Part shown: positions 21,701 through 32,883 of the stretch, in pieces
Layout: each line of letters begins with the position of its first letter
Position numbering within the stretch: the stretch's first letter is position 1
Source: Knufia peltigerae
Lineage: Eukaryota; Ascomycota; Eurotiomycetes; Chaetothyriales; Trichomeriaceae
Length of the DNA stretch: 64,000 nucleotides
Reading direction: 5' to 3'
NCBI GenBank assembly: GCA_030247855.1
Contig: JAPDRN010000043.1
Coordinates: 180,625-244,624, forward strand
Notes under the pieces: model-generated
What the model was told of the DNA's origin: nothing
Seen by the model: the letters and a program-made list of their open reading frames with translations, nothing else
Databases searched by the model: none
Position numbers and translations under genes: made by a program

Positions 21701-24700
21701 CCGCGATACTGTCGGAAAAAGGCGTGCTGATCGCGAGCGCAAGCCTTAGAAATCATGTTACAATGTTGAAGATCGCATCGGTGATTCTCCCCTGACCATT
21801 GGCTTCTGATCCCCTTGTAGACGAGGTTCACGCGTAGAGTCTATCGGCCACCTCTGCAAACGTAAGAGTGCTATGATATCGCTTCAGTTTTCGTGGCAGC
21901 TGCGTATGGAACTTTTCCGCAATTCGACGTTCTGATCATCCTGACCGGATGCCGATGTCTGTTAGATGACTGACGGAGGCGAAGCAGTTTAGCATAGAGT
22001 TGATCATCACACGCTGCCATGATATTGGATGCGTGTCGACGTTACAGGCCTGTTCATTACCATTTCGTCCGTAGGAAGATTTGAAGTCGTCATTCACAGA
22101 GGCAGGGGCAGAGTCTGGACGCAGTTGACCGTGTCAAACGTACGGGCCAAACAAGGATATCAACAAATCAAAAGCAACGAGCAAGGTAACGCACTAGGGG
22201 GCGATGCGGTCTCCAAGGCCAAACGGTGCAACAAGGCGCCAGGAAGCAACATTTTGAGGAGGATAGAAGAAGGCGACTCTAGTGTTGTAATTGGTTATCC
22301 CATTGCGATTCTGGAGGCCAAAGTTGACCGGTCGTTCTCGAATTCTCTTTGTTCAGATTGGAAGGTGTTAGTGATACGCAGGAGAGTCCCGTACTTGTAC
22401 GAGTTAAGCCAGGATATGCACGGAGAATCCATCATTGCTGGTGTTGCCGAGACAGCATCAGCTCCAGACCGGCTGTAACTTGGACGCTCGGAAGCCGTAT
22501 ATCATTTGGTGGTGTCAGTGAAAGTGGTGAATGCTCCAGAGGCAAATTTGTTGTGTGTAGTACTCGTACTCCTGAGTGGACGGTTGTAATAATACTGTAA
22601 GTGCCATCAAGTGGTGTCGCAGCGCGGGTCAAAATGCAAGCCAAGGGGAGGTGTAAGCGAAGCCGGACAGGCTCTAAAAGTCAGTCAAGTGTCGATATGA
22701 GACCGGAGAGGATGATCTAGGACAGGATCCATTCATCCTTGACTACCTTAGCACCTAGTAGATCACTGTCTGCCTCATCATCACTCTGTGCTCATCACGC
22801 TGCCGGGGTCCATCTTGGGTCGCATGCCGGGCAAAGTCCTTGCTACTCCACGGGCCTCGATGATCCGAGTACGACTTCTCGAAGGACGAAGATTTGCGTC
22901 CGTACAAGTAGCCGTACGGTCGACTACTGCATGGCCATCATGATCACGAAACGAGGCTTAGCCCGAAAAGGCTGGTGGTTGACAGTGGTATGCTGCTCTA
23001 TTACTCCGGACCGCTTGTTTTACAAGTTCATGCTCAAACTCTCGCCTGTCGTCGATGAATTTGCCCCTTTGATTCGACGCGCGCGCGAACAAGTCGTGTT
23101 AGAACTCAGAAGGCTCATTTCGGTGAGGCCTGTAGGATGATGCATGGATGGCTAGCCGGATGACCCATCGGAACTCCCAACAGTCACACAATTTTGGTAT
23201 GATTCGCAAGTGCCACGGAGGAGGCTACGGATCCTCGTTATCTCAATCACTCCCTCGGCGACACGACACCCTCGTCCAATTCTCGCAGTATGATTTCAAT
23301 TACATGCTGGCACTTCCCGAACAAGGATTATTCCGCATTAATGGAATGCCGACGTGTCAACCCTGTTCTGTGCACAACACGCGTTCAAGGCGCAGACGGG
23401 CGGTGGATGCATGCGAAACAATGTCTTTCGATCAGTGGTTGCTTATTACGCCACACGAATATTTTTTTCCTGCCTGCAAGCTTATGGTGTTTCGTTTCTT
23501 TTTCTTTTTCGGCTTGCCCCTTCATAGCTGTCCACTATTCATGATTATGATCGCACCAAAGCTAAAACTTGACCCTCAGACTATTGTATCTCCTCATCTC
23601 TACGGATTCAGCAACCCGCCATTGCGTGCACGGATGGTAGAATTCAATACTCCGTACCCATCGCCTCCTTGATGGCTACTACATAAGTAGGTATTATTTA
23701 TTGCCAACATATCCGGTAAACCTTTAGGTCCTCGGAAGCAGCTGACACCTTCGAATTGGACGTACTCGTCCCTCACTCGCCGCCACATACGAGTTGCAAG
23801 TGTAGACCCGGGTTCGCAAGGGATGACAGACGGCAACTATGCATCCTTTCCTGGAGTGGTGAATCTCGGTTGCCGTCCAGATCCTTGAGCCAGAGAAAGA
23901 TCCACGGACCTTTCACATATGGTCATACCATACGGTCACTCAGGAGCCTGTAACATGATCGCGCTGGTCTCTACCATGTCAACTGGTCTGTTGACTTGTT
24001 TCTCATCCAGGCGCCCGCCTTTTCGCCTTGCCTTCCTCCACTGCAAATGTTCGCACCTGTTCAGGCTATTAGCTAGTCCATTAGCCAGAAATAACCACCA
24101 CCCGGTGACAGCAGTGCATGGTTTTATTGTTTGACTCCTTACCATGAACACAATATTAAGGATTTCTCAGCTGACACCTGACTGGGCCTCCGTACGCCTT
24201 GGCTGTAGTGACACTGTGACTGACTGACTAACCCATTGCAGGTTGGACGATACCAAGCGACTGGGTTGCTTGGGCTTCATTCCCACCAATGTTGCGATCG
24301 GCTGGATAAGTCCTGGCCAAAGCACCAGTTCGTTGTCCGTACAATACGCAGTAGGCAGTGTATTAATCTTGTACAAAAGTGTACTGCATACTCTGTAGCA
24401 ACGTACTGTATTTCACCGATGGCAAGAGACGAGTCTCCACTGAGTAGGCTTTTGGTCTGGAAATAATGTCTCTCACCATCCACTGTCAAAAGAGATTTTG
24501 GTGGCTGCAGTGGGAGTGGTTTTAGGTATGATCGGCCTGTTTGCAGATACTTGCGTTTTCTTGCCTGGACTCCCGGAGTCTGAGACCAGCAGGTCAAGGG
24601 CGAAAGTGCCGGGAGTGGTTAGGCCTTCTCTGGGCAATTTTGTGCTCTGCAATTACCTCAGGCGGCAGTCCACCGCCTAAAAGTTCCACTGGGCGGCGCA

Positions 24701-26599
24701 TGTCACCGCCCACCACACCCTGCGCCGCGCACGCCCAGCTGAGAGGGTGCGAGGGTGCGAAGTGGCCTCTCCAATCCAATCGCGCTTCCGGCTTATCCCT
24801 TCCAGCCTGCTCCGTACTCCGTCCTCGTACTGAGCCCACACACAGCCAGGCAAGGACGAAAATATGATGAGTGTCGACTAGCAAGGTTGGATGACGGACG
24901 CTCCAATCCTGTGCTGTGCCACGGTCCCCCGGCATCGACGGCGTTACTCATGCGGTTACAGGCTAGAGACTACTGTACAGGCCCTCTTAACATTTCCTTG
25001 CCAGTCCGGCGGCTGATCAAGGTCGCTGTGTCCGGGCTTTTTGCATTGGGGGCATCCTGCCTGGCAAGAATGTGGCAGCTCATTACCCTATCATCCACTT
25101 CGGAGCGTACGCAGGAGGCAACAGTCCAACCAAGACCGTCTAGCTGCAACCTCCTGACTGACTGACTTACGACCCCTCGACCAGGCTCTGCATGCATCGC
25201 AGCTCGCCATTCTGTGACCTGCCCAGGTTGCCCTCTCTAGAACCGACCGTGCGTTGCTCAAGTCACCCATCAGGCCTTAGCGCTGTAGTAGACTTCCATT
25301 CAATAATGTCCGGCTGAGGAGGAAAGTTTTGTTGGCGCAGGTGCAGATGACTGACACTATCCACTGTAATTATTGCATCGTCTCACACTCCTTCAGACGC
25401 TCGTACCGGGTACGCAATGATATGCGCGTGCCCTTGTTGGAAGAGATTGAGAATGCGCCCTCTAGTCGTGACCCAGTCCTCGTCTGATACTTGACGCTAG
25501 TTCCGTTGGCAGCTTGCACACACGCTCACCAGTCAATCTAGCCGGCGACCCAGCAACCATGACATAGGTACAGAGGAGACTGGCATTCATTGCGTTGCTG
25601 TTGGCGCCGGAGTAATTGCAGGAATTTGTTTGCCCTGTGACGAGAACGTTGCTATCAGTTGGTGCGTAGTGGTGTAGGGAATTGCTCTGCATGCAGACCT
25701 CGGCTCCTGGGGCTTCTGCGTTGGCTTTGGGCCGGGGGAACGAACGGCGAGAGGCGCTGGGCCTGAAAGCGACGGCATTTGAGGCGTGGTCCTCAGCCTC
25801 TGAATCCTCCACTCATGGCCGACATGATCCCTGAAAGGCATTCTCCGTAGCCGCAACAAAAAAAGTCTGCCCCCTTCCTTCTTCCAAGCGTCATGGGTCC
25901 AAGTCAAGTCAATCGAGCGAAGACGAGGTCGCACTAGGATTCTCCCAGGCTCCCCAGGCTCCTGACCCATTAGCCACCCAGCTGCTGCTCACTAGGCCCC
26001 AAAGTCCCGAACGAAGCTAAACAGCGTCCAGCTTTTTTGATACCATATTCGAGCTAAAAAAAATTGTGGTCAGAGAGTGGCCATCGCTTCCATCTTCTCG
26101 CATCGCATAGCGCATAGTGCAGCGTCTCTCGTTGCCCATCACCGTCACAATGAAGTGTCGCCGTGTCAAGACCCCCGTTTCCCGTTCCCCGTTCGTGTTC
26201 CATTCTGTGCTTTTTTTGCTTTCCGCCATCCATCATCCTAGCACGAGTTCCGTTCGTGACTCGTAACAGCCTCTTCACCAAACATCCCATCACTTCCTGA
26301 CTCTACGAGTTACGAGATCCTCCGCCAGCCCGTCCTAGTCCACTTTGGCCTGGTGAGCCGTGACTACGCTCCATCTTTCCCTTGCTGTTACCGCTTCTCC
26401 TGTACCTCTATTGGCTCGGCCCTGTGGTGCTTCCCAGTCTCAGTCGTCGCTACCCTTCCTGCGGCTTGCCTGTCCTTTTTCTGACTTGATTCCTGCTTTC
26501 GCGTCGCCTCCCTGCTTGCTGCATTGGGCGGCTCGTCGATATGGGGCCCTGACATCAAGAGGCCGAGCCTCGAACCGCCTCCGATCCAAGACAAGGCCC
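18765..26599. other. Long region with no recognisable gene (7.8 kb)
   Basis: Many short frames on both strands, none above about 170 codons and none with a recognised domain. The longest are minus-strand 19633-20142 and plus-strand 22029-22478. Splice-like signals do not link them into a family I know. TACTCCGTA motifs occur at 20738-20746 and 23648-23656. A 60-bp C/G-rich block with CCGCC/GGCGG repeats lies at 24660-24720. No terminal repeats, reverse-transcriptase or transposase motifs are visible, and base composition is not the extreme AT bias of RIP-mutated repeats. Confidence 0.5.
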
Positions 26600-27143
26600 G
26601 TCTGTGTGTGAGTGACTGACTATTGATGAGTTTACACTTCTCCTCGTAGCAGTGATCAGCTATCGCTGGCAGCCACGAAACTCTCTCCTACATGCCGATG
26701 CTCGGCTGACTGCGTTTTAAAACCCATTCATTCTTGTGTCATTTGCTTTCTGATTGCTCCAGACCGTCTTGCTTCATTAGGAATTGCTCGCACATTCACC
26801 GTTTGAGACGGCGTTGTTCGTCGAGGTCACCCATCACACTTCACAAGGGGTCCCACCCTTCAATACACTGCTTTCATTCCACATCCCAATTCATCCAAGG
26901 TCCCAAAACATCAAATATGCTCCTCGCCTTTTGATTCTTCTTAACCTTTTCCTGTTGCAATGCTTGCTGCTGAACACATCCAACACACCTTGCATTGTGT
27001 GCTCGGCCACTGCTACTCAACAACCTCTCTCGTCCTTCGTCTGCTCGGCACCTCAATGTCGAGCCCTCTCCTACTTCCTGCCTGCACTTGACTTCTCAAA
27101 TACCTCTTTCGACTACACCCACCCTCTCGAACGACCCTGTCTC
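26600..27143 (+). promoter_or_regulatory. Long pyrimidine-rich leader of cyclin gene with upstream ORFs
   Basis: The first in-frame ATG of the cyclin is at 27144, yet its frame stays open for 360 nt upstream without another ATG. Two short ATG-started ORFs in other frames lie in the presumed leader: 26917-26934 (five codons, MLLAF) and 26960-27091 (43 codons). If the transcript starts upstream of 26917 they could reduce initiation at the main start. The transcript start is not known from sequence, so this is an inference. Confidence 0.35.
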
Positions 27144-29018
27144 ATGTCGCTCATGTCTACTCTACACCGAGGTGTAGGGAGTCTAGATTGGCCACTGTCG
27201 AGCAAGCCATCCCACGACTATACTGGTGCATATGGGTTCAAGAGGCGGAATACGAACGATACATACTTCAGCACCGGTCTGCCTACACCTCCTGGATCCA
27301 AGGCCATGCCAGGAGTGACCTTGGGAAATGGCCATGCCTCATTTCCCAGTCACCCATCTCAACATCTCGGCGACTACCCTCAGAATGGTATTGGGTCTTC
27401 ACAGAGTTATGGAAGGTCAACCACCAGATCCGATACCAGCTCATTCAATCTTGTCCCTGCTTCGAGTTCGACCTCGGACTCGTACAGTCACCAAGCTACG
27501 GATAGCACTCACGTCAATGCCATTGCACCCCATCTACAGATACCGGAGTCAGTGAACAAGAGCAAGGGAAGCCTGGCAGAGTTTACGGCAGAGATCACTT
27601 GTCTTTTCTGGTTCGAAACCGCAGGCACAATACAATACGCAGAAGTTCTGCCCAAAGACAGCCCTGTGGAGCGAGGGTTGCTTCCTGATGCCGTTCCCAC
27701 CATTGGCTTTCGAAAATGGGTAACTACGATTATTAGCACTACCCAAGTAGGCAAAAATGTGGTGTTGCTGGCACTAATGTTCATTTATCGTCTGAAAAAG
27801 TTCAACCCCAGCGTGAGTGGAAAGCGTGGTAGCGAATTCAGGCTCTTGACAATCGCTCTTATGCTCGGCAATAAATTTCTGGACGACAACACCTACACAA
27901 ACAAAACTTGGGCAGAGGTTTCTGGCATTTCAGTGACAGAAATTCACATTATGGAGGTGGAATTCCTCAGCAACATGAGATACGATCTATATGCCTCGGC
28001 CGAAGAGTGGAATGAGTGGAAGGCCAAATTAGGAAGGTTTGGCGCGTTTTATGACAAAGCATCCCTGTTACCATCAACCGACGACAGCAAGATCACAGCA
28101 CCAGTTACACCAACCTCGCAGAGCTTCTCACATAAACTGCCCTCGCCGCCTTCACCTCGCCATGTTGTCAGCCCCTTCAGGTTGTCACCTTCCAACAGCT
28201 CCTATCCCACTTTGCCCCATCCATTACCTTCGACCATTCAATTGCCAAGCTCACCTCTACGGCCGCAATACGGAGGCAGCATTCCGCGAGAAGAGCGTAA
28301 GAGGAGCCTAGACCTCTTTACAGATCTCCCGCCAGCAAAGAGGCAGCAGTATCCTGCTCCGATGCAAATCGGATCTATCACCAATTCTGGGCCCGCTCAA
28401 CACACTCCAGCTAGTCTTCGGATACCTCCCGTCAACAATAATGCTTTAGAATCACAGCAACCTTTGGTACCTCTGGAAATTCCACGACTGGATGTCCCCC
28501 GGGTTCCCGCTACAGCTTCTCACCCCTCGACCCAACTGGCCCCCCTTTCGATGCCGTCCAGTCGTGCAATGGCTAGCGTCTATCCAAGCACGAGTACTGG
28601 CTATTCTCAACCCGTAACGCCGATATCTGCTATCCCTCAAAACTTATTCCAAAATCCTGTTCCCAACCTTGGCGATGGGTCTCGATCCGTATCGAATCAT
28701 CCTTCGGCTCATACCTCTCCATCGAATGGTTTCCACAGCGTGACTCCTACTCTTCCGGGTCTTTCGCCGTCATACTTTTTGACTCACCGTACTTCCCCAT
28801 ATCGGCCGGTACGACATGTCAATACCCTACTGTTTCCACCACCGTCAACCACTCTTCAAGCTCCTGTCAGGAACATTCCATATGATCAGATTCATTACCA
28901 GCTTCTTGGCAAAGTGCCTTCCGAGCGTCGGACTGGTCCACTTCCCTTCATGCAAGCGGATGCCTGGCAGAGAAGCAATGTCTCGACTCCATTGACTCAT
29001 CCCCAGTACCATTTTTAA
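27144..29018 (+). CDS. Pho80/Clg1-type cyclin for Pho85-class kinase
   Basis: Open frame of 624 aa from the first in-frame ATG (MSLMSTLHRGVGSLDWPL). Residues 143-300 form the cyclin fold: ITCLFWFE, then VLPKDSPVERGLLPDAVPT, GFRKWVTTIISTTQVGKNVVLLALMFIYRLKKFNP, EFRLLTIALMLGNKFLDDNTYTNKTW and EIHIMEVEFLSNMRYDLYAS. This arrangement, with LALMFIYRLK and ALMLGNKFLDDNTYTN, marks the PHO80-like cyclins that partner Pho85/Cdk5-type kinases; the long Pro/Ser-rich tail (about 300-624) resembles Clg1 homologues of filamentous fungi. Such cyclins link nutrient or morphogenetic signals to the kinase. The start is uncertain: a second ATG follows three codons later, and an upstream exon cannot be excluded. 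Confidence 0.88.
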   Translation: MSLMSTLHRGVGSLDWPLSSKPSHDYTGAYGFKRRNTNDTYFSTGLPTPPGSKAMPGVTLGNGHASFPSHPSQHLGDYPQNGIGSSQSYGRSTTRSDTSSFNLVPASSSTSDSYSHQATDSTHVNAIAPHLQIPESVNKSKGSLAEFTAEITCLFWFETAGTIQYAEVLPKDSPVERGLLPDAVPTIGFRKWVTTIISTTQVGKNVVLLALMFIYRLKKFNPSVSGKRGSEFRLLTIALMLGNKFLDDNTYTNKTWAEVSGISVTEIHIMEVEFLSNMRYDLYASAEEWNEWKAKLGRFGAFYDKASLLPSTDDSKITAPVTPTSQSFSHKLPSPPSPRHVVSPFRLSPSNSSYPTLPHPLPSTIQLPSSPLRPQYGGSIPREERKRSLDLFTDLPPAKRQQYPAPMQIGSITNSGPAQHTPASLRIPPVNNNALESQQPLVPLEIPRLDVPRVPATASHPSTQLAPLSMPSSRAMASVYPSTSTGYSQPVTPISAIPQNLFQNPVPNLGDGSRSVSNHPSAHTSPSNGFHSVTPTLPGLSPSYFLTHRTSPYRPVRHVNTLLFPPPSTTLQAPVRNIPYDQIHYQLLGKVPSERRTGPLPFMQADAWQRSNVSTPLTHPQYHF

Positions 29019-29700
29019 CTTTCGGCATTCGAAGTTGTATTACTTCAGCGCTTCTTCCTCTTCACCTATCGTTCCGACTCCAGTGTTATGCATAGCGTGG
29101 TGGTTATTGATCTTCTTTTCGACTATGTCGACATTAGCGATGTGCATTTTAACGGCGTTCAATGGACTGGAATAAAAGGGCAAAATATAGCAACATTTGG
29201 GAGCTGGACAAAAGCTCAACTTCCTCACAGAAGTGAATACAGAATAGATCGTCTAGCGTAGAGCACCAACGTGCACTTGTTTGCACCTGGGGTTTCTGGA
29301 GAAGGATATAATGAGACCGTCTCCGATTGAACCTCTCCCTGCGTTGTTCCCATGTGTCCAGTGATTTGACGATTCTATCTCCGTAATCGCAACATAACAA
29401 ATATACTAGAGTTGCTCCTAGTACTTGTTCAAGGACGAGAGAGCAGCAGGGTTTCATGAAGCTAATACCTGCTTTCCACAGCAAAAGACATGTGATATCG
29501 CCGGAATCACGTGACTGACCTACATAGCACAACGTCACCTATCTGTGGTTGGTGCCAGCAGTGTCCACAAACTCACCACAAAGTGAATTCATCCTTCAGA
29601 CACAACTTCATTCCTAGTATTTTCTAGGGACTCCACGGACCATAACTCATGGGACCGTCGCAGAGAATGCAGTATTCCTCAACCCAGTCACTCCGTAAGG
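29019..29700. other. Spacer between cyclin and hydrolase genes
   Basis: A 682-bp gap. Minus-strand frames at 29040-29538 are open but resemble nothing known and overlap the cyclin terminator region. No RNA gene or repeat seen. Confidence 0.45.
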
Positions 29701-31409
29701 ATGCGCAAGACATTACTTCTTGTCTTCATCCACGGCTTCAAGGTGCGATCCGATTAGCCATGTGTCAATGGCTTTTGCGTATGCGCTCTTCTTGTGTCTT
29801 GCAGCTGATCGAAATATCTCCAGGGCGGCGATGATACTTTTGGCACATTCCCAGAGCACCTGCGAGCACTGGTCAGCCACGCTCTGCCCAACATCGATGT
29901 CGTCGCAGTCACCTACCCTCGATTCGAAACCCGAGGTGACTTGAAAGATTGTGTCGGCCGCTTCCGAGAATGGTGTGTTGAAGTGTATAAGTGAAAAGAG
30001 AGACCGCACATGACTTACACTATGGATTTTCCAGGCTTCAAAACAAAGTGATTGATCTGGAAGTCGCTAGGCACACCCCGTCTCCGACCATCGATCCCTC
30101 GGTGCATGTTATGTTGGTCGGCCATTCCATGGGCGGAATTGTTGCTGCTGAGACTTATTTGATGCTTGCAAATGAGCAGCCCATCCCGGCAGCCGCCTCA
30201 CGACAGAACCCCAGCAAGCCGAACTTTCCTTCCAACACGACCCTCGGTTCCACAACTTCCACTACACACCCAAACCCTCCTGACCCATTCCAGGCGCATT
30301 CCTTCATGTTTCCTCACATCCAGGGTATCTTGGCTTTCGACACTCCATACTTAGGCCTTGCACCTGGAATGGTGGCACATGGTCTCGAAGGTGGTCACAA
30401 GACCATCTCGAGCGCCTACAACACGGCCTCCGAGGTCGCCTCTATGTTCGGCTGGGGTTCCAAGTCGGAACCGAACATCTCCTCACCGCCCAAGAGGCCT
30501 GTGGCCGCTCTTCCTGCCCCTAGCTCATCCACCGCGGACGCTGCAGCCGCACCGAAATGGCAATCTTGGGGCAAATATGCCATGTTCGCAGGAGCTGCCG
30601 GTGCAGTTGTTGCTGGTGGGGCAGCGGCACTATACTCGCAACGAGAGAAGATTAGCGCTGGATGGCAATGGGCCAGTGATCATCTTCTCTTCGTGGGCGA
30701 GCTTTTTAAGCCCGAGCACTTGCGCCGGCGGGTGGAAAATGTGGAAGATGCATTCAAGGAACGCGGCGGCGGCTGCGCGAACCTATACAGCAATCTAGGT
30801 AGGGGCGCTCAAGAGGGCTATGGCATCACAGCGAGCTTGGCCGGGAAAGAGCGGACTTTCTGCAACTTGCCAGTCTTTGTCACTAAGGATGGCAGGCAAG
30901 TCAAAGCAGAAGGCGGAGGTTTCAAATGGTCAAAAGCCATCAATGACAAGGCCCGTGACGAGACGACGGCGCATGTGTCCATGTTCTTTCCGCGAGATAA
31001 TCCCGGATTCTACGCCCTCGGCGAGCAAGCAAAGACATGCTTGGCTTCTTGGGTCGACCAGGTGTGGTATCGCGCCAGTGACGGGCCGACCTTCTTGGGC
31101 GAAAATCACGGTATCAGTTTTGGCGAGATTGGTGATGGGTGGGAAAAGCCTGATTATGATGCGGAGGAGGTCAAAGCCAAAGAACGAGAACGAGATCGAT
31201 ATGGGGCGGCGTACCCAATTGATCCCGACCTTGCTAAGGGCTGGGATTCAGTGGCCAAAGACGACGGTATGGATTCAGACGCTGATAACGACGTCCGAAT
31301 GCGTGATGATGGTCTTGAAGACGAAGAGCTCGAGGATAGTGTCATTGTCGACAAGGCTGCGGACGGGAAAGTGCCCCTGCCGAAAACGCGAGGCAATACA
31401 GGGCTATGA
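29701..31409 (+). CDS. Alpha/beta hydrolase, DUF676-type putative lipase
   Basis: Three exons, 29701-29742, 29824-29972 and 30035-31409, give 521 aa. Exon 1 encodes MRKTLLLVFIHGFK, the first strand and HG oxyanion motif of the fold. The second junction rebuilds FREW|LQNKVIDLEVA. The nucleophile elbow GHSMGG is at residues 93-98 (Ser95), followed by FDTPYLGLAPGMVAHG, a DTP(Y/F) motif common in DUF676 proteins. A hydrophobic Ala/Gly-rich segment (YAMFAGAAGAVVAGGAAAL) follows and may insert in a membrane. The next conserved blocks are CNLPVF, NDKARDETTAHVSMFFPRDNPGFY, which may supply the catalytic His, and an acidic C-terminal tail. Close relatives occur across Pezizomycotina. A lipid or ester substrate is inferred from the family; none is shown by the sequence. 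Confidence 0.87.
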
Positions 31410-31866
31410 TATGAGACTCTGAGGAATGGGAGAAAGAGGCTATGGAAAAAGATGAGATGAGAATAAACGACTTTTAATGAATACGATAAACATAACGGGT
31501 CATAAAGTTGGTCAGACGCTGGGGGATCAAGAAACATCGATCGGGCAGGTTTGGACGATGTTAAAGACCAGTAGGGTTTCTTCGTGTCGACTGTCACTGG
31601 CACCTATGCCCCAATGGCAAGAATACCTTGGCCCTGCGGCTAGATAAGAACATACTCGTACAACTACTAAAGTGCTGAACATATTTGTGCGGCGGTGTCA
31701 AGTCTTTGAATGGAAATAAACCTACAGTAAGAGGTGCTTGAATTCAATCAAAATGAAAACCTAGGTATACCTCGATTCCCAGCAACCCCAGCCACTATTG
31801 GTTCGTAAATTCCATAACCCTTCAGTGTCAAGCTAACCCTCCGGGAGGGGGTTTATGGTTTTGTTA
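31410..31866. other. Convergent spacer
   Basis: 457 bp between the hydrolase (+) and the CsbD-like gene (-) 3' ends. AT-rich with CCTAGGTATACC-like short motifs near 31760. No gene recognised. Confidence 0.5.
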
Positions 31867-32303
31867 TTAGCCGGTGCCGTTGGTCTCTTCGATCCCAGCC
31901 TTTTGTGGAATTCTATCTTTTCCCTCTTCTACCATGCCCTCGCAGCCCGTCACTTGACCCGCCGCCTTCTCGACCGACCCTAGGATGGTGGACTGGGCGG
32001 GCTGCTGGTGAGGATCTGACGATTGGGCCTCCTTGGCGTCGCGCATCTCTTGTACTGCAGCGTCTTTTGTCTGCTGGCCCGATTCGTAGCCCAGGGCCGA
32101 CGAGACTGCGCCCTGCACGTACTGTTTTAGTGTAGAAGCAAGGGAGAGAGTGTCAGCCGGGACGAGGACACAACAAAAGAGAGTGAATCACCCAAACAGA
32201 AATGGGGGTTGGGACATGACAAGAGTTTTTGTACCTTGGCGTGACCGCCCAGCATGGAGGGCTGAGATTGAGAATCGGCGGAAGAAGATTGATCCGATGA
32301 CAT
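31867..32303 (-). CDS. Small CsbD-like stress protein
   Basis: Two exons, 32303-32235 and 32121-31867, give 107 aa, hydrophilic and without a signal peptide. It begins MSSDQSSSADSQSQPSMLGG and the intron (GTACAA..AACAG) falls between HAK and YVQGAVSSALGY. The C-terminal repeat-like segment SVEKAAGQVTGCEGMVEEGK resembles the CsbD motif (a K..A.G..TG..... EGK pattern), and the YVQGAVSSALGYESGQQTKDAA block is shared by short fungal proteins often annotated as mismatched-base-pair or cruciform-DNA recognition proteins. Bacterial CsbD is a general stress protein of unknown mechanism. Function here is not shown. The first exon is inferred from phase and good context. Confidence 0.75.
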
Positions 32304-32883
32304 TGCCGTGGCGAGATAGAGGATCAATAACCTGAGGTGTCGCGGTTTCAGGTGTCTTGTTTGGCTTTTGAGGGTGGGCAAGTTCGATGTCGTATTGGGA
32401 CACAACAACAAGCTGTAGAGAGGCGCCGCAGGTGATTTGTACTTAGGTAGGTACTTAGTTTGTATACTTGTACAGTGTGAGATCAAGGTGAGGACAGTAC
32501 GTTGCTTCCATGACAACATCGAGAAATATAAATGCGGTGCTCCTCCTACTGTATATGTGATGTCATGTTAGTTCTTATCGCCACGTGAGATAAGACGCTA
32601 GACGGACTAGCTTTCCGTATCCCACGAATGATTATATAAGACATATGCTTTCGCTGTACAATTAGCCGAGGTTTGTTCGTTTCTGGGGAATGTCTCACTG
32701 CACTTGCACGGCCTCAACTACGAAGTGGTGAAAACAAAGCTAAATGAACTGCCGAGGGCAGCAGGTGATTGTTTCTGGGCTTGTGCAAATACCTGACTGT
32801 TGATATGATGTCTGAAGCAACTTGCCTGATTCTGGGATATCGGTGAACTTCCCAGGGACGTGAGGAGTCAAGTTAGCAACAGC
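32304..32883. promoter_or_regulatory. Divergent promoter with two CCGAGG motifs before the thioesterase
   Basis: 580 bp between the divergent CsbD-like and thioesterase genes. CCGAGG (reverse complement CCTCGG) occurs at 32666-32671 and 32752-32757, 218 and 132 bp before the thioesterase ATG. CCTCGG is the core bound by the FarA/FarB fatty-acid-responsive regulators in Aspergillus. About 0.3 such hexamers would be expected in this gap by chance on both strands. Fatty-acid induction is inferred only. Confidence 0.4.

Noticed and set aside
18765..26599. Transposon or RIP-degraded repeat
   Set aside because: No terminal repeats, transposase or reverse-transcriptase motifs, and base composition is not strongly AT-biased.
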